This document shows positions 34,485 to 46,100 of a DNA stretch of 64,000 nt, piece by piece. Position numbers and translations under genes: made by a program. The DNA is taken from positions 2,837,334-2,901,333 of the forward strand of contig MU001492.1 of assembly GCA_010093485.1 (NCBI GenBank). Reading direction: 5' to 3'. The notes beneath the pieces were generated by a model that had not been told where the DNA came from, ran no database searches, and saw only the letters and a program-made list of their open reading frames with translations. Position 1 is the stretch's first letter, and every line of letters starts with the position of its first letter. The stretch is from Karstenula rhodostoma CBS 690.94 (lineage: Eukaryota > Ascomycota > Dothideomycetes > Pleosporales > Didymosphaeriaceae).

Positions 34485-37338
34485 CTAACTGCTCTTCTCA
34501 AGATCTTTCACATCATGCTCCCAAGCCGCGCTCAACTTCTCGTTCAGTTCATACTTCACCGCATCGCCCTCTCCCAGCACCATCACCGTCTTGATTCCCA
34601 CACCTGCATCATACCCAAACGTGCCATCCATCTTCAACTTTCCGCTATCATACGTGAACTCAATCTCACTCACTCCCTCTTGCTCCAAACTAACACCATC
34701 ATCCAAATACAACTTTCCCCACGCCTTGTCATCCCCATTTGGCGCAACGATGAGCTCGAAGTCTTTTTTACGTAGAGCGGTAGTTGTGTTTGCGCTTGCG
34801 ACCCGCAGGGGGATGATGTTTCTGCACTTGATATGTACTGGGATATCGCTGGTGCTTAGGTTGGAATATGTGGTTTGCGTAGCAGTAGGAGTGACGCGTT
34901 TCAACGTGTGGAAGTCCCAGAAGATGTCGTTAGGGAGGTAGAAGGATACGGAATCGGAGTCTTTCTCGGTGACGGGGGACACGAGTAAGGCGGGGCCGAA
35001 GAAGAATTGGGCGTCGATGGCCAGGGTTGCGGGGTCGCTCGAGTAGTGCATCCTGATGGTTGTGTCAGCGAAATGTAGATGGGAAGGGGTGCGGAAACTT
35101 ACCAGACCGGGGCGAGCATGGGCGTGCCATCCTTGCTTTGGAGGTGCATGGCTGTGTAGATGTAATCGAGAAGACGATAGCGCAGGTCGATGGCTTTACG
35201 AGCTGCTGCTGCGACGCTGTCCCATCGATATGCTTCCTGCGATATCGCTCCATCTACGTTGTGGTTGCGGTAGAACGGGTAGAACGCGCCAAGTGTTGTC
35301 CAGCGTGCGCATAGGCTTTCGGTAGTGTCCATAAGGAAGCCGCAAACATCTGCGCCGGCCTAGATAAATGTCAGTTAAGAAAATCGTTGAAGGGGTTTGC
35401 ATAGGCTCACCATCGGGATCTGAAAGATGGAGACAAACTGTAGGAGATGTCGGATAGAGATGATGTACTGATCCCATGCCGAGATGTTGTCGCCCAACCA
35501 GTGGCCGACATACGTGCCAGCACCTGGGTAGGTAGAGCGCGTGATGACCATTGGTCGGAGACCTGGACGACGCTCAAGCATTGCTTTCTGGCTTGTCTTG
35601 CTCATCATTGTTCCGTATAGATTGTGCGTATCTGGTAGACACAGCAGGGTCAGAAAGTTCCACACCCCAATCTGGATACAGCACCAACTTACCATATTCT
35701 GCCCAGCCGCCTTGATGAATGATGTCAGTTCGAGCAGTCTTGTTGCTAAGTACACCATATTCGTTATGGATCTGATATTTTGGATCCAAAAGATTTCTGT
35801 TGGGAAGGCCCTTCTTCGAGCCGCTATCCTGTCGCACCTCAACGCTCCTCTTCGCGGAGGCTCCAGGGTTATCACAAGGCCACTCGCAGAAGTTGCTCGG
35901 CTCGTTCATATCGATCCACAACGCGTCAATGTCCACACCTGTATCAGCGTTGAAGAACGAAGCAAACTCATTGTTCCAATACTCTTGCGTCTTCTCATGG
36001 AACCAATCCGGGAATGCGGTAACACCTGGCCACACGACTCCCTGGTAGATGGAACTACTGCTGTTTTTCAGGAAGATGTCGGCTTCTTTTCCATTGTTGA
36101 ACGCATCATAGTCCTGGTATGCTACGGCCGGGTCTACCATAACGATGTAGTGCTGGTCGTTGGCGTGCAAGTTCGATACTAGACTGCGCATCTTGTCGAG
36201 TGGGAAGTTTTCACCCAGCGTGAAGACCTTGTGGCTGTCCATGTAATCGATATCGGTCCACATGGTCTCTGCAGCGTCTCAGTCAGCATGTTGTTACCGC
36301 CTGAGCGTAATACGGACGTACCAAGTGGTATATTGGCAGCACTGTAGTTTGCGACCACAGCCGCGACTTCATCTGCGCTCTTATATCCAAATCTACACTG
36401 ATGAAAGCCAAAGCCCCAATACGGCATCATCTGCGCTCTGCCAGTGATCTCGCTGTACTCGCGAGCAACATCCATCGCTGAAGGGCCAGTTAGGAAGTAA
36501 AGGTCGATGACTCCACCCACCGTGTTGTATTCCAGGTACTGGCCATTATCATTATTGATTAAAATATCCATTCCATTCGAATTGAGCAAGAACACTCCAT
36601 GCGAGTAGTCGTCTCGGCGCTCAAAGTAGACGGGATGCTGGCCGTAAAGGTTTGACTTTTGGGGGACACCACCGGCATCGCGATTCCACATCGTGCGGAT
36701 GTAGTCGGAAGTCGGCAGTCTTAGAGGATCTGTGTGCTCGCCGAGACCGTACAGGTAGGGATCCTCCGGCAGTGAAGTGCGCAGACGGATGTATTGATCT
36801 TCAAAGACAATCTGAGACCCCTTCGTGGTGAAAATTACTTCTTTGTTGGCCTTCCTTGTCACTGTAAAGGAGAATGGCGACTCCTCGATGGTGACCTCGA
36901 CCTGTGATTCGTCCGATGTGGCGGAGCCTGTAGGTCGTGGTAGCACGAAGTCTGGAACTTGGTATACCTGCTCATCTTTGTCGTATATGATGACGTGCAG
37001 GCGAGAATCTAAGTCGCATCAGCTTAAGTTCAAAGCCATCCTGAACACGCTACAGCCTTTTCGCATCGAAACGATAAAGGCATGCATGCCCTATGTACCG
37101 GCTCACCTGTCTGATAAGATGCCTCGAACTTCAGATCATGCAGATCCGTGCCGTACACATTGCATTCAGCGCCAGCAAGCGTCAAATCCGCAGTGATGCC
37201 TCCGTCCGTGTTCTGCACGTTACTCGCCGTATAACCAGGACAATCATCAGCTCTTCTCAACGGAGCCGACTGTGTCCACTGCACCAACACAGACCCCAAG
37301 AGGAGCCATGTCCGCAGAGATGTCATTGAGGCGGGCAT
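34485..37338 (-). CDS. Secreted alpha-glucosidase, glycoside hydrolase family 31
   Basis: Releases glucose from the non-reducing ends of maltose and starch fragments outside the cell. Six minus-strand exons (37338-37107, 37008-36322, 36268-35693, 35631-35411, 35359-35103, 35052-34485) give 846 residues. The N-terminus is a signal peptide ([12 protein letters not shown]) followed by APLRRADD, a plausible dibasic processing site. GH31 landmarks: [37 protein letters not shown], the catalytic nucleophile in [10 protein letters not shown], and the acid/base in GHWLGDN, followed by AGADVCGF. The C-terminus has the beta-sandwich stretch [14 protein letters not shown]. Several NxS/T sites (NSSSS, NKT, NTTT) fit a glycoprotein. 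Every junction keeps phase. Substrate preference (alpha- versus beta-linked) is inferred from overall resemblance to fungal maltases. Confidence 0.94.
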
Positions 37339-38457
37339 GACGTCGAGGTAGGTTGCAGCGGAGCTGTTGCTCGAGAACCACGACTGGCCTATATATTCGA
37401 CTAGACGAGATCACGGCTTAGCCCATACCTACCTATTATGGATATGAAACATCGATCCTAGTAGACGGAAGGTGGCTGCGCTGCCACGGGGCGTATATGG
37501 GGTTCAATGTTTAACTTCTTACAGGTTGTTGCGAGCACGTTCATGATTTGCTGAAGATCCACACTGACAGAGGACCAGCAGGCAGTTGCTGCACTCGGAG
37601 ATTGGGCAGAAGGTCTAGTGAGCGAGTGCAGCAGGAGGCAAATATCGACTGTTGGAGTTCCGCCCCAATAGACGTCGATCTGCCTTGCGGAGGCGGCTAG
37701 AAAGACCTCTCGTACGAATCAGGAAAGGGATACCCTACAATCTCGCGCGTGAGCCCCAAGCCGACATTGCAGGCCTAGGTCTGTACGAGTCGACTGTTTG
37801 AGGCTATAATAAGCTCAGGCTGTGTATGCTTTAGAGCTACAACGGGGAGAAACAATGAGGGAGTGTCTCGACAGATGGGAATCGGGGCATCCTCTGTCGC
37901 TCAACTGGGTTAGCGTACGAAAGAAGATCGACCTCTCCCCGCATGCACAACAACACCACGATGCAACCATGTGTGCACTCTCTGACGGACCTGCCATCGC
38001 TGAACAATCATGCATAACAGTCGACGTCACCTGGGCTGCTTGCGTTTTCCGAAGGTTGAAGGAGATGCTCGCGGTGTACAATCCGCATGAACGTAGGAAG
38101 TATTTTAATCAGTTTACAAGATACATATCGTACTGCAGTACACAGAGAGATAATAGAGAGCTAGCTTATTAATATAGACGAAACTAATATGATCCGCTGA
38201 CTCCCAGCGCGCCGAATATCTTACTCGCCCGTCATTGTTGCTCCACAAATTACCATCAACGGCAAGCATATATTTCACACCCATATATCCTATCACTTCC
38301 AAACCACTAACTTATATATATACCTTTCTCTCTATCTCTTAAGCCACTAAGCTGTCGTCCCAGTCAACGCATGGTCCGATATCCGTTCGAGAAGAGAAGA
38401 ATTGGCAACAAACAGAACCACGAGCGTGATAATTTCACAAAGGTTTCCACAAAGATA
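37339..38457. other. Intergenic region upstream of the alpha-glucosidase
   Basis: Contains the alpha-glucosidase promoter on the minus strand. Short frames only (for example 37822-38172), with no family resemblance. A TA-rich stretch lies near 38310-38330. Confidence 0.5.
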
Positions 38458-38669
38458 CTGTGGTTGCAGCGGTAAGTACTGCCAGTGGAGACTTCTTGGC
38501 CCCATCCTTAAATCGCCCTATATAAAATTTCTTCCAGTAAATCAAGCCTAAACCAGCTTAGCTAATTCCTGTTAAAAAGATTTACTTCTTTAAAGTAGGA
38601 GGTATTATATATATTTCATTACCCCTGCTCCGGAGTCTCCACTGGCAGTACTTACCGCTGCAACCACAG
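38458..38669. mobile_element. 212-bp MITE with perfect 36-bp terminal inverted repeats and TA target duplication
   Basis: Positions 38458-38493 and 38634-38669 are exact reverse complements over 36 bp (outer end CTGTGGTTGC). The element is bounded on both sides by TA (38456-38457 and 38670-38671), the target duplication of Tc1/mariner-type transposons. The 140-bp interior is A/T-rich with no coding capacity, so this is a non-autonomous element. The left repeat contains GTAAGTACT (38472-38480) and the right repeat ends ACCACAG, so each strand carries a donor and an acceptor. The perfect repeats suggest recent insertion. No second copy was seen in this window. Confidence 0.9.
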
Positions 38670-38904
38670 TATAGATGGAAACGCTGCTAACATATATGAA
38701 ATCATGATCTTGCGCAATTGCTGAGGCCGCCGACCGAGTAGCATTTCTTCCTTTAAGGCCGAGATGGTCGTACAGAAAGCTGGCGTGAGGGACGCCGGAA
38801 TCCAGGCGGCCGTTCCATGATGGACCCGTAGATCACCAAAGGGGCCGAAGAAGGTCCAGTCTCCGCTATTTGACAACCTGCAATACTGAAGGAAGATGAA
38901 ACGC

Positions 38905-39393
38905 CTACACAAAGACTGCTACCAGTGGTACTCCTCGACGCGGTCTGTCTAGCGTATGGATCGAGTGTGCCCAGGTCCAGCATTGCAGCAGGTCGAAGAA
39001 CCTTAATTTATCTAAGAGTCGATCCCATCCGAACAAGCTTAGTATTACTAACCTCCATAACCTCTTCAATCTCCGCCAACTTTTCCTGTTCTCCTCTTCC
39101 CGTATCCGCTTCTGCTCTTCCTCCCTTTTAAACTCCCGGAACTCCTCAATCGCGCCCTCGAGCAGCTTCTTTGTATCTTCACTGATCCCGGAGGTAACCA
39201 TACTTCCCAAACTGTGTGAAGACATATGCGAGTTGGGAGCCCATGTTTTTCTACGGATCATCTGCCCAGTCTGTTGGGTTTCGACCCTTGTGTCCTTGAG
39301 AGCTTCGGCTGGCTTCATCTTGAAGAGAAATCGTGCTCCAACATGGAGGTTTCCACATGTTCTTGAGCTTGCGTCATTGGTATTCATTGTCAC
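38905..39393 (-). CDS. Hypothetical protein, uncertain
   Basis: A 162-codon frame. From about residue 75 it shows a charged helical stretch (LLEGAIEEFREFKREEEQKR) like a coiled coil, then a basic-hydrophobic segment (LWRLVILSLFGWDRLL). Another frame at 38652-38912 carries on toward the MITE. A GTTAGT...TTAAG intron could change the C-terminus. The family is not recognised. It may be a real small gene, a relic of the neighbouring accessory island or chance. Confidence 0.3.
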   Translation of the reverse strand: MTMNTNDASSRTCGNLHVGARFLFKMKPAEALKDTRVETQQTGQMIRRKTWAPNSHMSSHSLGSMVTSGISEDTKKLLEGAIEEFREFKREEEQKRIREEENRKSWRRLKRLWRLVILSLFGWDRLLDKLRFFDLLQCWTWAHSIHTLDRPRRGVPLVAVFV

Positions 39394-40090
39394 TGCTTGT
39401 GATGTTCCAGTGGGTGGTGGGCTCCGTGCGGCTGCCTCCTAAGATCCTGCGATCGTTGGCGCATACCCTGGACCTGCGTGCAATTAGTAATAATCTAGCG
39501 GTACCGAACTACTTTTATAAGTAAGTGTTTGCTCTTCCGCTCCCTTAGAAGCCTTTGGTGTATATTATCGTGTTAGGTACAAGGCACTAGGCGGAAGTGG
39601 GAGTGTCAAGCACGAACCAAATGTTTTTGACGTGAGAATGGGGTACGTATCGCAAATCCGCTGACCTTTGGACACTGCCTTTCCGGGCCATTCAATCGAC
39701 CGCCATCATCCCTATCACCGCCGACATTGGACCCCGCTCACCCGTTTGAAGACGAGGAACCATCTCAAAACCCGCCTTGTGACAAGCTCCAGCAGCGCGA
39801 TCCACACCACCGGCCACCGGGTCCAACCCGACATCTTCCCAACCATCACCACACCGCAACGAATCCCACGATATCCGATTCACATTCTGTCATTGCGCAC
39901 ACCGTTGTGTAAAAGGATGCACCGAGGGCACCAGCACACCCAAACCCACAGTAACGCACGCATCGATCTCAATGCCACACGTTATTTCCATTACGCATAC
40001 ACATACCATATCCAAAAATCCCATCGATGTACAGAGGCTCGCACCTCACCCAGGGTATCATTCCACCGCCTCCCGTGCAGTTCGGAAAGC
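39394..40090. other. Intergenic region
   Basis: Promoter-side sequence of the hypothetical gene and 3' flank of the Smr gene. C/A-rich from 39690 on. The long + strand frame at 39668-40771 is a shadow of the Smr gene. Confidence 0.5.
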
Positions 40091-40956
40091 CTACATGACA
40101 ACACAGCACCCCTTGAGCGCCCTGAACAGCTTCGGCAGCCCCTTCTTAACCATTTGCTCCACATCGTCGTTCTGGTTGTTCTGCTGCTGGTGGTGCTGCT
40201 GTCCACCATGCTGCTGCGCATGTCCACCAGCATGCTGCTGCTGATGCCCGCCGTACTGATCCCCATGCTGTCCACCATGCTGCTGCTGCTGCCCCCCATG
40301 GTTGTTGCTCCCGGGGTACCCACCATAGCTCGGCGCCTGCGGCGGAGGCGGCATCCCGTCGACCGCCCCACCCTGCAGGTTCACGTACATCCTCCCCTCG
40401 TTCGCCTCCGTCGCATACTGCAGCCCAAGCTCCCTGCACACCTGTTCCACCCGCGGCTTAATCTTCTGCACGTGCCCCTGGCTATGATTCCCCTTCCCAA
40501 CAATAACATGCAAATGCGTCTGTCCCTGCCTCCGCGCCTCTTTGATGCGCTCCTCCAGCACGTCCTCGGCTTCTTCCACAAACAGCCCGTGCAGATCGAT
40601 AGTGTCGGATGCGACGCGGCCCTCCGAGTTGTTCGCGCGGAAGATGTAGTCGCGGGCTTGTCGGTTGTACGTGTCCATCTGCGCGGCGTGGTGCTTGCCT
40701 TGCTCGGAGAGCTCGTGGGCGCGCGCACCGTCGCCGGACTCGTAGGCTTGGTGCGCGCGGTCGAAGCATGAGGAGCGCTGGGCGGCTTCTTGGCGCGCGA
40801 GGTCGCGGAGGCGGTCGTATTCGGCTTCGGTGTCGGAGGAGGAATGGTTGAGGGCTGGGGGTGGTCAGTGGGGTGTTGGGTGCATGTGTGCGCAAGGATC
40901 ACGTTGGAGGATGATTGCGTACCGCGAGAGCCCAATTGCAGCATTTCCATAGCCAT
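40091..40956 (-). CDS. DUF1771-Smr domain protein with C-terminal CaaX box
   Basis: Smr domains bind or cut nucleic acids, usually RNA in eukaryotes. Exons 40956-40923 and 40854-40091 give 265 residues. The second exon opens with the DUF1771 helices (YDRLRDLAREEAAQRSSCFD ... ARDYIFRANN), then the Smr domain with TIDLHGLFVEEAED and the HVIVGKGNHSQG loop, ending GRMYVNLQ. A Gly/Gln/His-rich low-complexity region follows (repeats of GGQ and QQQH). The protein ends ALKGCCVVM: CVVM fits a CaaX prenylation box, with a second cysteine beside it for palmitoylation, so membrane attachment is likely. The start gives MAMEMLQLGSRG, spliced in phase to ALNHSSS. Confidence 0.9.
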
Positions 40957-41268
40957 CTTGAGGTAGGAGTGCAAGGAGGAAGAGAGGAGAATGTGGGAGG
41001 AGAATGTTGCAAGTGATGTTGTCGTTCCTCGGTTGCGCCCAAAACAAGGACGAAAGATCGACAGTGCCAAGAGATGGAGACGCGAGATGGGGCTGGGTCC
41101 AGATCGGTGGATCGACCTGTGCCTGTGAATGTCAAGATTCAGCAGCAGAAACCGAGGCAGACCGAAAAAGTTCACACACCCTGTAGCTGCATATATTGCC
41201 GCATAGGCGACTTCTGTATTGGGGTATCCTGGTGTAATCCAGCGACGGATACCGTCGCAACAAGGCTG
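40957..41268. other. Short intergenic region
   Basis: 312 bp between the 5' end of the Smr gene and the 3' end of the Use1-like gene. Nothing else recognised. Confidence 0.5.
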
Positions 41269-42180
41269 CTAGAACCTGATCTTCGGCCCCACGAAAACGA
41301 TCAGGAATGCAAACACCCATAGCCCAAAGATCAGAGCGTATAGCTTCATGCGATCCCACCAGCCCTTGCCTTCGGTCATCCGTCTCAGTGTGCCCATCTT
41401 TTGGCCTGCTGCCTCCATGCCTAGCGCGTTCTTGTCTAGCCCTGATAGAGCGCGATCTACGACGCTCTTGTCGCCCTCTAGTGTCTGGTGGAAGTGCAAT
41501 GACTGCTGCTTCAACTGTTTCGCCATGTCGAGTAGGCTCGTCTCCAGGGTCTCCTGCTCACTCCTATGATCTGACAAAACGGCGTCTGTATGTGCCTCGC
41601 TCGTTGTTGTTTTGGCTTTTGAAGGGAACAGCGAGTTACCCGTAGCTACTGTATCTGCGTCTTGCGCACCAGCTCGTCGCCGCAGTTCGTTCGATAGACC
41701 TCGTGCCGCGTTCTGGAGCGCTTCGTTGCCTTCACCATCAGTTGAGTTGACCTCGAGCCCGGCATCTGCTGCCCTGTGCGGTGCATACGAAGGGAAGTTG
41801 TCCTCTTCGTCTTCTGAGTCGACCGAGCCTTCTGATTCCGAGTCGTCAAGCTGGTCAAGCTCGTATAAGCGATGATTGAGTTGTTTGATGAGGTCGCGCT
41901 TCTTCTGCAGGTCGGTTTGGAGGGCGGACTTCTTTGATTTGGAGGGAAGCAAAGATGCGGAGTGTTCGAGGTTGAGCAGCAGTGTGCGCGCGTGTTCGAC
42001 ATTCTAGGTAGTTAGTACATGCCATTGGATGAGAGAACAGCTTCATACCGCTCTTATTCTTGCACGGGTGTAGGGCGACTTCCGGAGCTCAGGTGCGGGT
42101 TCAATCAGGATGTTGTGCTCCAGCCGCGACAGCAACCTGTTGAGATTTATGGGCGTAGGGTCTGGGAAATCTGTCGCCAT
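41269..42180 (-). CDS. use1: Use1-like SNARE for Golgi-to-ER retrograde transport
   Basis: Tail-anchored SNARE that helps fuse COPI vesicles with the ER. Exons 42180-42049 and 42003-41269 give 288 residues. The N-terminal motif NRLLSRLEHNIL...YTRARIRA joins in phase to NVEHARTLLLNLE, the conserved start of the family. The middle is acidic and disordered. The SNARE-type helix runs SLLDMAKQLKQQSLHFHQTL to LDKNALGMEAAGQKM, and the protein ends in one membrane anchor (YALIFGLWVFAFLIVFVG) with a very short lumenal tail. The intron has a TACTAAC branch site and TAG acceptor. The same frame is open upstream to 42486, but that extension does not look like the family, so ATG 42180 was chosen. Confidence 0.87.
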
Positions 42181-42695
42181 TGGCGATTTGGCAAGAGTTG
42201 GTGTAGCCGTGTTTGGCTGGCCTCTGTGTTGGGCAGTACTGGAGAAAACGCAGATCTCAGGTGCATATGGGGTTGCGAGGCGTATGCGCACGAGTTCTGG
42301 GTGGGTGGTGGGCTGTGATATGCGACAAAGAAAGGTGGTGTTGGTGCTTGCCTGGAATTCGTGACAAGTGGACAGTACGTCAGCGTCTTGGCCCAAGCTC
42401 ACGAACGATTCACGATGCGGGGCAACCTTTGAAGCGACCGCATGTGCGGTATCAAGTAACGTGCAATTCGTATCATCAAACGTCATTGCCTATATAACAC
42501 ACTCTCATAATATACAGATAGCGTCTCGAAGCAGCCGTCAACTCCAATATCACCCGCTCAATCCCTCCACAAGAAGACAGTCCTCTTCAAGTCGGGTCTT
42601 TACAGACATCAGATCACGCTCAACTCCACGAGCGAAGAGCTTACTCCGTCCGAAGTGTTGATACATCGCACGGCTTCTTCTTTTACTGAGGTGGT
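42181..42695. other. Intergenic region, possibly 5' leader of the Use1-like gene
   Basis: Contains an open frame continuous with the Use1-like gene (42181-42486) that could be an N-terminal extension or untranslated leader, and the 3' flank of the small gene to the right. Confidence 0.45.
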
Positions 42696-43120
42696 TTACT
42701 TGGAACCAGATGGTCCGCGAGTGAAACTGCAATGCGTCAGTCTGCTATCCTCCGTGATCTTGCCGTGTTGTCGAACTTACTTGTTCCACATCGTGCCAAT
42801 CACTCCAACCTTGCCATAAGAGTCTTGTAGACTGGATCTCCTGTTTACACTCGACTCATCCTGGGGCCTCTTCAGTGCCTCGAGGTTTGCGAATTTGCTG
42901 ACAGACGACTGGTAATGTTAGTTGCTTCGGCAACATGCGGATGGAGCTGTCATACCCTCCTTCGCTCCGATGTTGGGGAACCGGAGTTCGAAGTGATCGA
43001 TGAATCGGACGGCCTACGGTCGGCGTCCTGCTTTGGTGCGGTAGGCATGATGGGGACTGTGTTGTCTCCGAAGGCCTTGTGTGTCTGACTAGAATACTTT
43101 TGGTGGAACGGAGAAGGCAT
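42696..43120 (-). CDS. Small conserved fungal protein of unknown function, three exons
   Basis: Exons 43120-42956, 42908-42781 and 42726-42696 splice in phase to 107 residues. The N-terminus reads MPSPFHQKYSSQTHKAFGDN, the middle is Ser/Arg-rich (DRRPSDSSITSNSGS), then SKFANLEALKRP and NRRSSLQDSYGKVG. The C-terminus is GTMWNNFTRGPSGSK. This layout (PSP-H-KY start, NRRxS sites, MWNNF end) resembles a family of short hydrophilic proteins in filamentous ascomycetes. I recall the pattern but no established function. Introns have GTATGA and GTAAGT donors, a CTAAC branch in the first and CAG acceptors. No exon exceeds 55 codons, so simple ORF searches miss it. Confidence 0.78.
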
Positions 43121-46100
43121 GGCGACTTGTATATGACAATATTCAAGATCTGAGTTCTGATTATAATTGTGAATAATAAGGTAATGATCGAGGCTCAAAG
43201 GGAGGGCAGCATGGGCTTGATAAGAGCCACTGTTCAGCTCACCCCGCAATGATTCCCAAAGGAATCGTATGAGCAGTACGGAGTTCAGGGCGATCGTACC
43301 AATAGGCTGAGGGGCTCAGCTTCCCCGCATTTTGCGCGACCATAGCTTGGACCCTGCATTACAGTACTGTGTAATGATCATGACATGGAGGAAGCGAACA
43401 AAGGAGGTGATGGACGTGTAATCCAACAGCGAATAGCTTTGCTGAGAAAAGAACTACTTACGTCCCGCCCTTACCAGTTGTAAATTTACGACGCAGTCGT
43501 TCCTCTATACAATACAAGTTGGCTGACCCGGACCACCCGCCTTCTTTTTGACTTTGCTAGCCTGGTGCATATGTATTATGGGACACATACACAGTAAATG
43601 CGGAGCTCGTATGCTGCGGGCTTATTAACCGGACCGAACGGTGCTATTCGACGGCCACGACGAACGCATCATGTCTGGAAAGTCTTGCGCGATGCGCGAG
43701 AGAGGCTCGGGAAGTGGCTTTGCCGTCTCCTGAGATCGACCAACGCCAGGATCATGGTACTGAGTCAGGGCGGAGTCATTTTGCTACAGATCTTCTGCGT
43801 TATCTTCTGAACGACCTGATGGTGTTGCGATTGGCATGCAGTACAACCCACTGCTGCTAGCTTGGGACTACGACGAAGAGACCGGCAAAGCCCGTCTGCC
43901 GTTGATGTCACTTGACGCGATCCTCATTTGTGGTCAAATTGGTGCTGAGCGGGAGCCCTGACCATCGTCGAGCTCGCGTGTGCCGGCCAAGGCGGTGGTT
44001 ATGGGAGTCGCACCGAGGTGATGTCATAGACACGTGCGAGTGTTTCAGTCCAGTGACGCGGGGCTTGGGGTTATGTCAGCGGGCCCGGAAGCACGTTCTT
44101 CCGGGAAGAAAAAACTCGACTACAGCCTCGTCTTCTCCATCGCAGCAACGACTTCTTTCCACACCCCTTCTTTTGTGTCGAACCCGGCCAAACTCTGTTG
44201 CCACACCCTGTTTGGCGCCTTTACTGTCTGTCAGCGCACGTCTCTTGCAAAGGGGCGTCGCGGCAGCAATCGACTTTGGGCTTCGAGTGTCGAGGATTGA
44301 CAGGGACCAGCCCGTGTCTGTCACACATCCTTCCAAATGTTCGTTTCGGCGCTCCCGGACATTCAACGATCGACGCCCGTGCTTCGAGTCGGACCGCTTG
44401 TCCGGACTTGTTCCTGACCCGTGCCGAAGCTAAACGTTCCAACACTCAACCTCCAGCCTCGCCCATACGAGATGGCCTGGACGAAACTAATGCGATAGCT
44501 GAACTCGGGTTATGAACTGACATGGAGTGATTTCCAGAGACTCTCAGCGACCCTACCGACAAGCCAGCCAATCTCAACAGGTACGTAAGCTTGGTCTTTT
44601 GCTCACCCACGTTTCCCTGATGATTTCATAAACATAAGCATAGTTCAACCGAGACCAAAGGTCGCTGCGGATGAAACTTGATTGTCTTTCGCTCCTATCT
44701 GATTACACACAACCCCACCGTTTTCTGCACAATTCATTGAAGCTCGCGCTGACCCTTCAAGCAGGCTGCAACTTGGCTCGACCCTGACAGGCGCTTCCGT
44801 GGCACAAAGCCATCGTGGCTGGCTTCAGTAGGACGAGGCTCGTTACCAGACCGCCTGTCTCGACACGCTCGATGACAGCTTGTCGTACATTGTAATATGT
44901 GTCACTGCCAGCCCGGAAAAATGATTGCTGCATGTGCTGCGTGTAACTGTGATTTGCACGTCCACTCGTCACTTTGCGCATGCTCGCTGCCAATATGCAG
45001 CCCTTCCCGCGCCAGTGACGCAGCGTTCACCGTCCACCGTCGCCCGTCCGCGGCCTGGAAGACGGTTGAAGGGAGAAGTGGCCGCGTCTGACTGGCCGAG
45101 AAGCCGTCTCAATCAAGTTCACACGTGCTGCCACTTCGGCAAGAGCCAAGTTTAATATTCCGCCGTGATGCGTGCTCCTTTGATCAGTAGTGGAACCTGT
45201 TTCGGCGTCGCCCTGGTGGTCAAGCGAAAAAAAGCACGCATGCAATCTTTGCACCATCCTGGTCGCCGCCGCAGTCCCCGACGTTGGCGGCGTTATCGAG
45301 CCGGCTTGCCTCTGCGCCATTTCGACGAGCAGCGAGGATCCTTTCTCGGATTGGCACCGTGTGACTGAGCACGGCTGCTCGGTCACTTACAAATTGCCAA
45401 TCCCGGGCTGTGCCTTTGGCGCTTCATGGCGAAGCGCCTGCATATCGCCGCGCCAGCACCTGGAGCAGGCCTCGGAGCAGTGCTCACGGAGCAATGAGCA
45501 TGCGGCTTCGCACCAGTCGTGCCCGTGAAGAATAAGAACCTGGCACTCCCCCCTCTAGGCGCCAGCCAATCTGCCTTGGAACACGGACGACTGCACCGAC
45601 ATGGCCCCACCTTTGGATGCGTTGTCACCGTAGCGCTATCCCGTATTCGTGTCCTTAGACGCACGGCTGACCGGCCGCTCCTCGTGTTTTGGTTTTCTAC
45701 TCCCGTCCCCCCTCGTCGCTCTTCTGCCTCGCTCACTCATACACGACAAACGCACCACACACTTTCTGCACGCAAAATTCGCCTCTGCCACCACCCCGCA
45801 GCGACACCTTCGACAAACACAACAAGACTTTGTAGACACACAAGAGCCCTTGCTCAGGATGTCAATTCGGAGCCCAGACGGAAGCCCTACCAGGTACTTA
45901 CTGCCCAACGGTTTCTCTATTTTGTTCTGCTTTTTGCGCGCACTCAGTCATGTATTCGACAGTACTGTACTTTCCTATGCTTGTTTTCTTTTCTTGAGCC
46001 ATACAGCACCAGGGCACAGCAATCCGCTATGGAAGCCACAGGATGGAAACACTCGACCCGGGTTTGAACTGCCGTTCCATGGACACCTCTGGGCCACTTG

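Noticed and set aside
39668..40771. 367-codon plus-strand frame rich in Leu/Val
   Set aside because: Antisense of the Smr gene; the hydrophobic run mirrors its Gln/His codons.
42181..42486. 102-residue N-terminal extension of the Use1-like protein
   Set aside because: Open in frame, but no resemblance to the family and family-like sequence begins right at ATG 42180.
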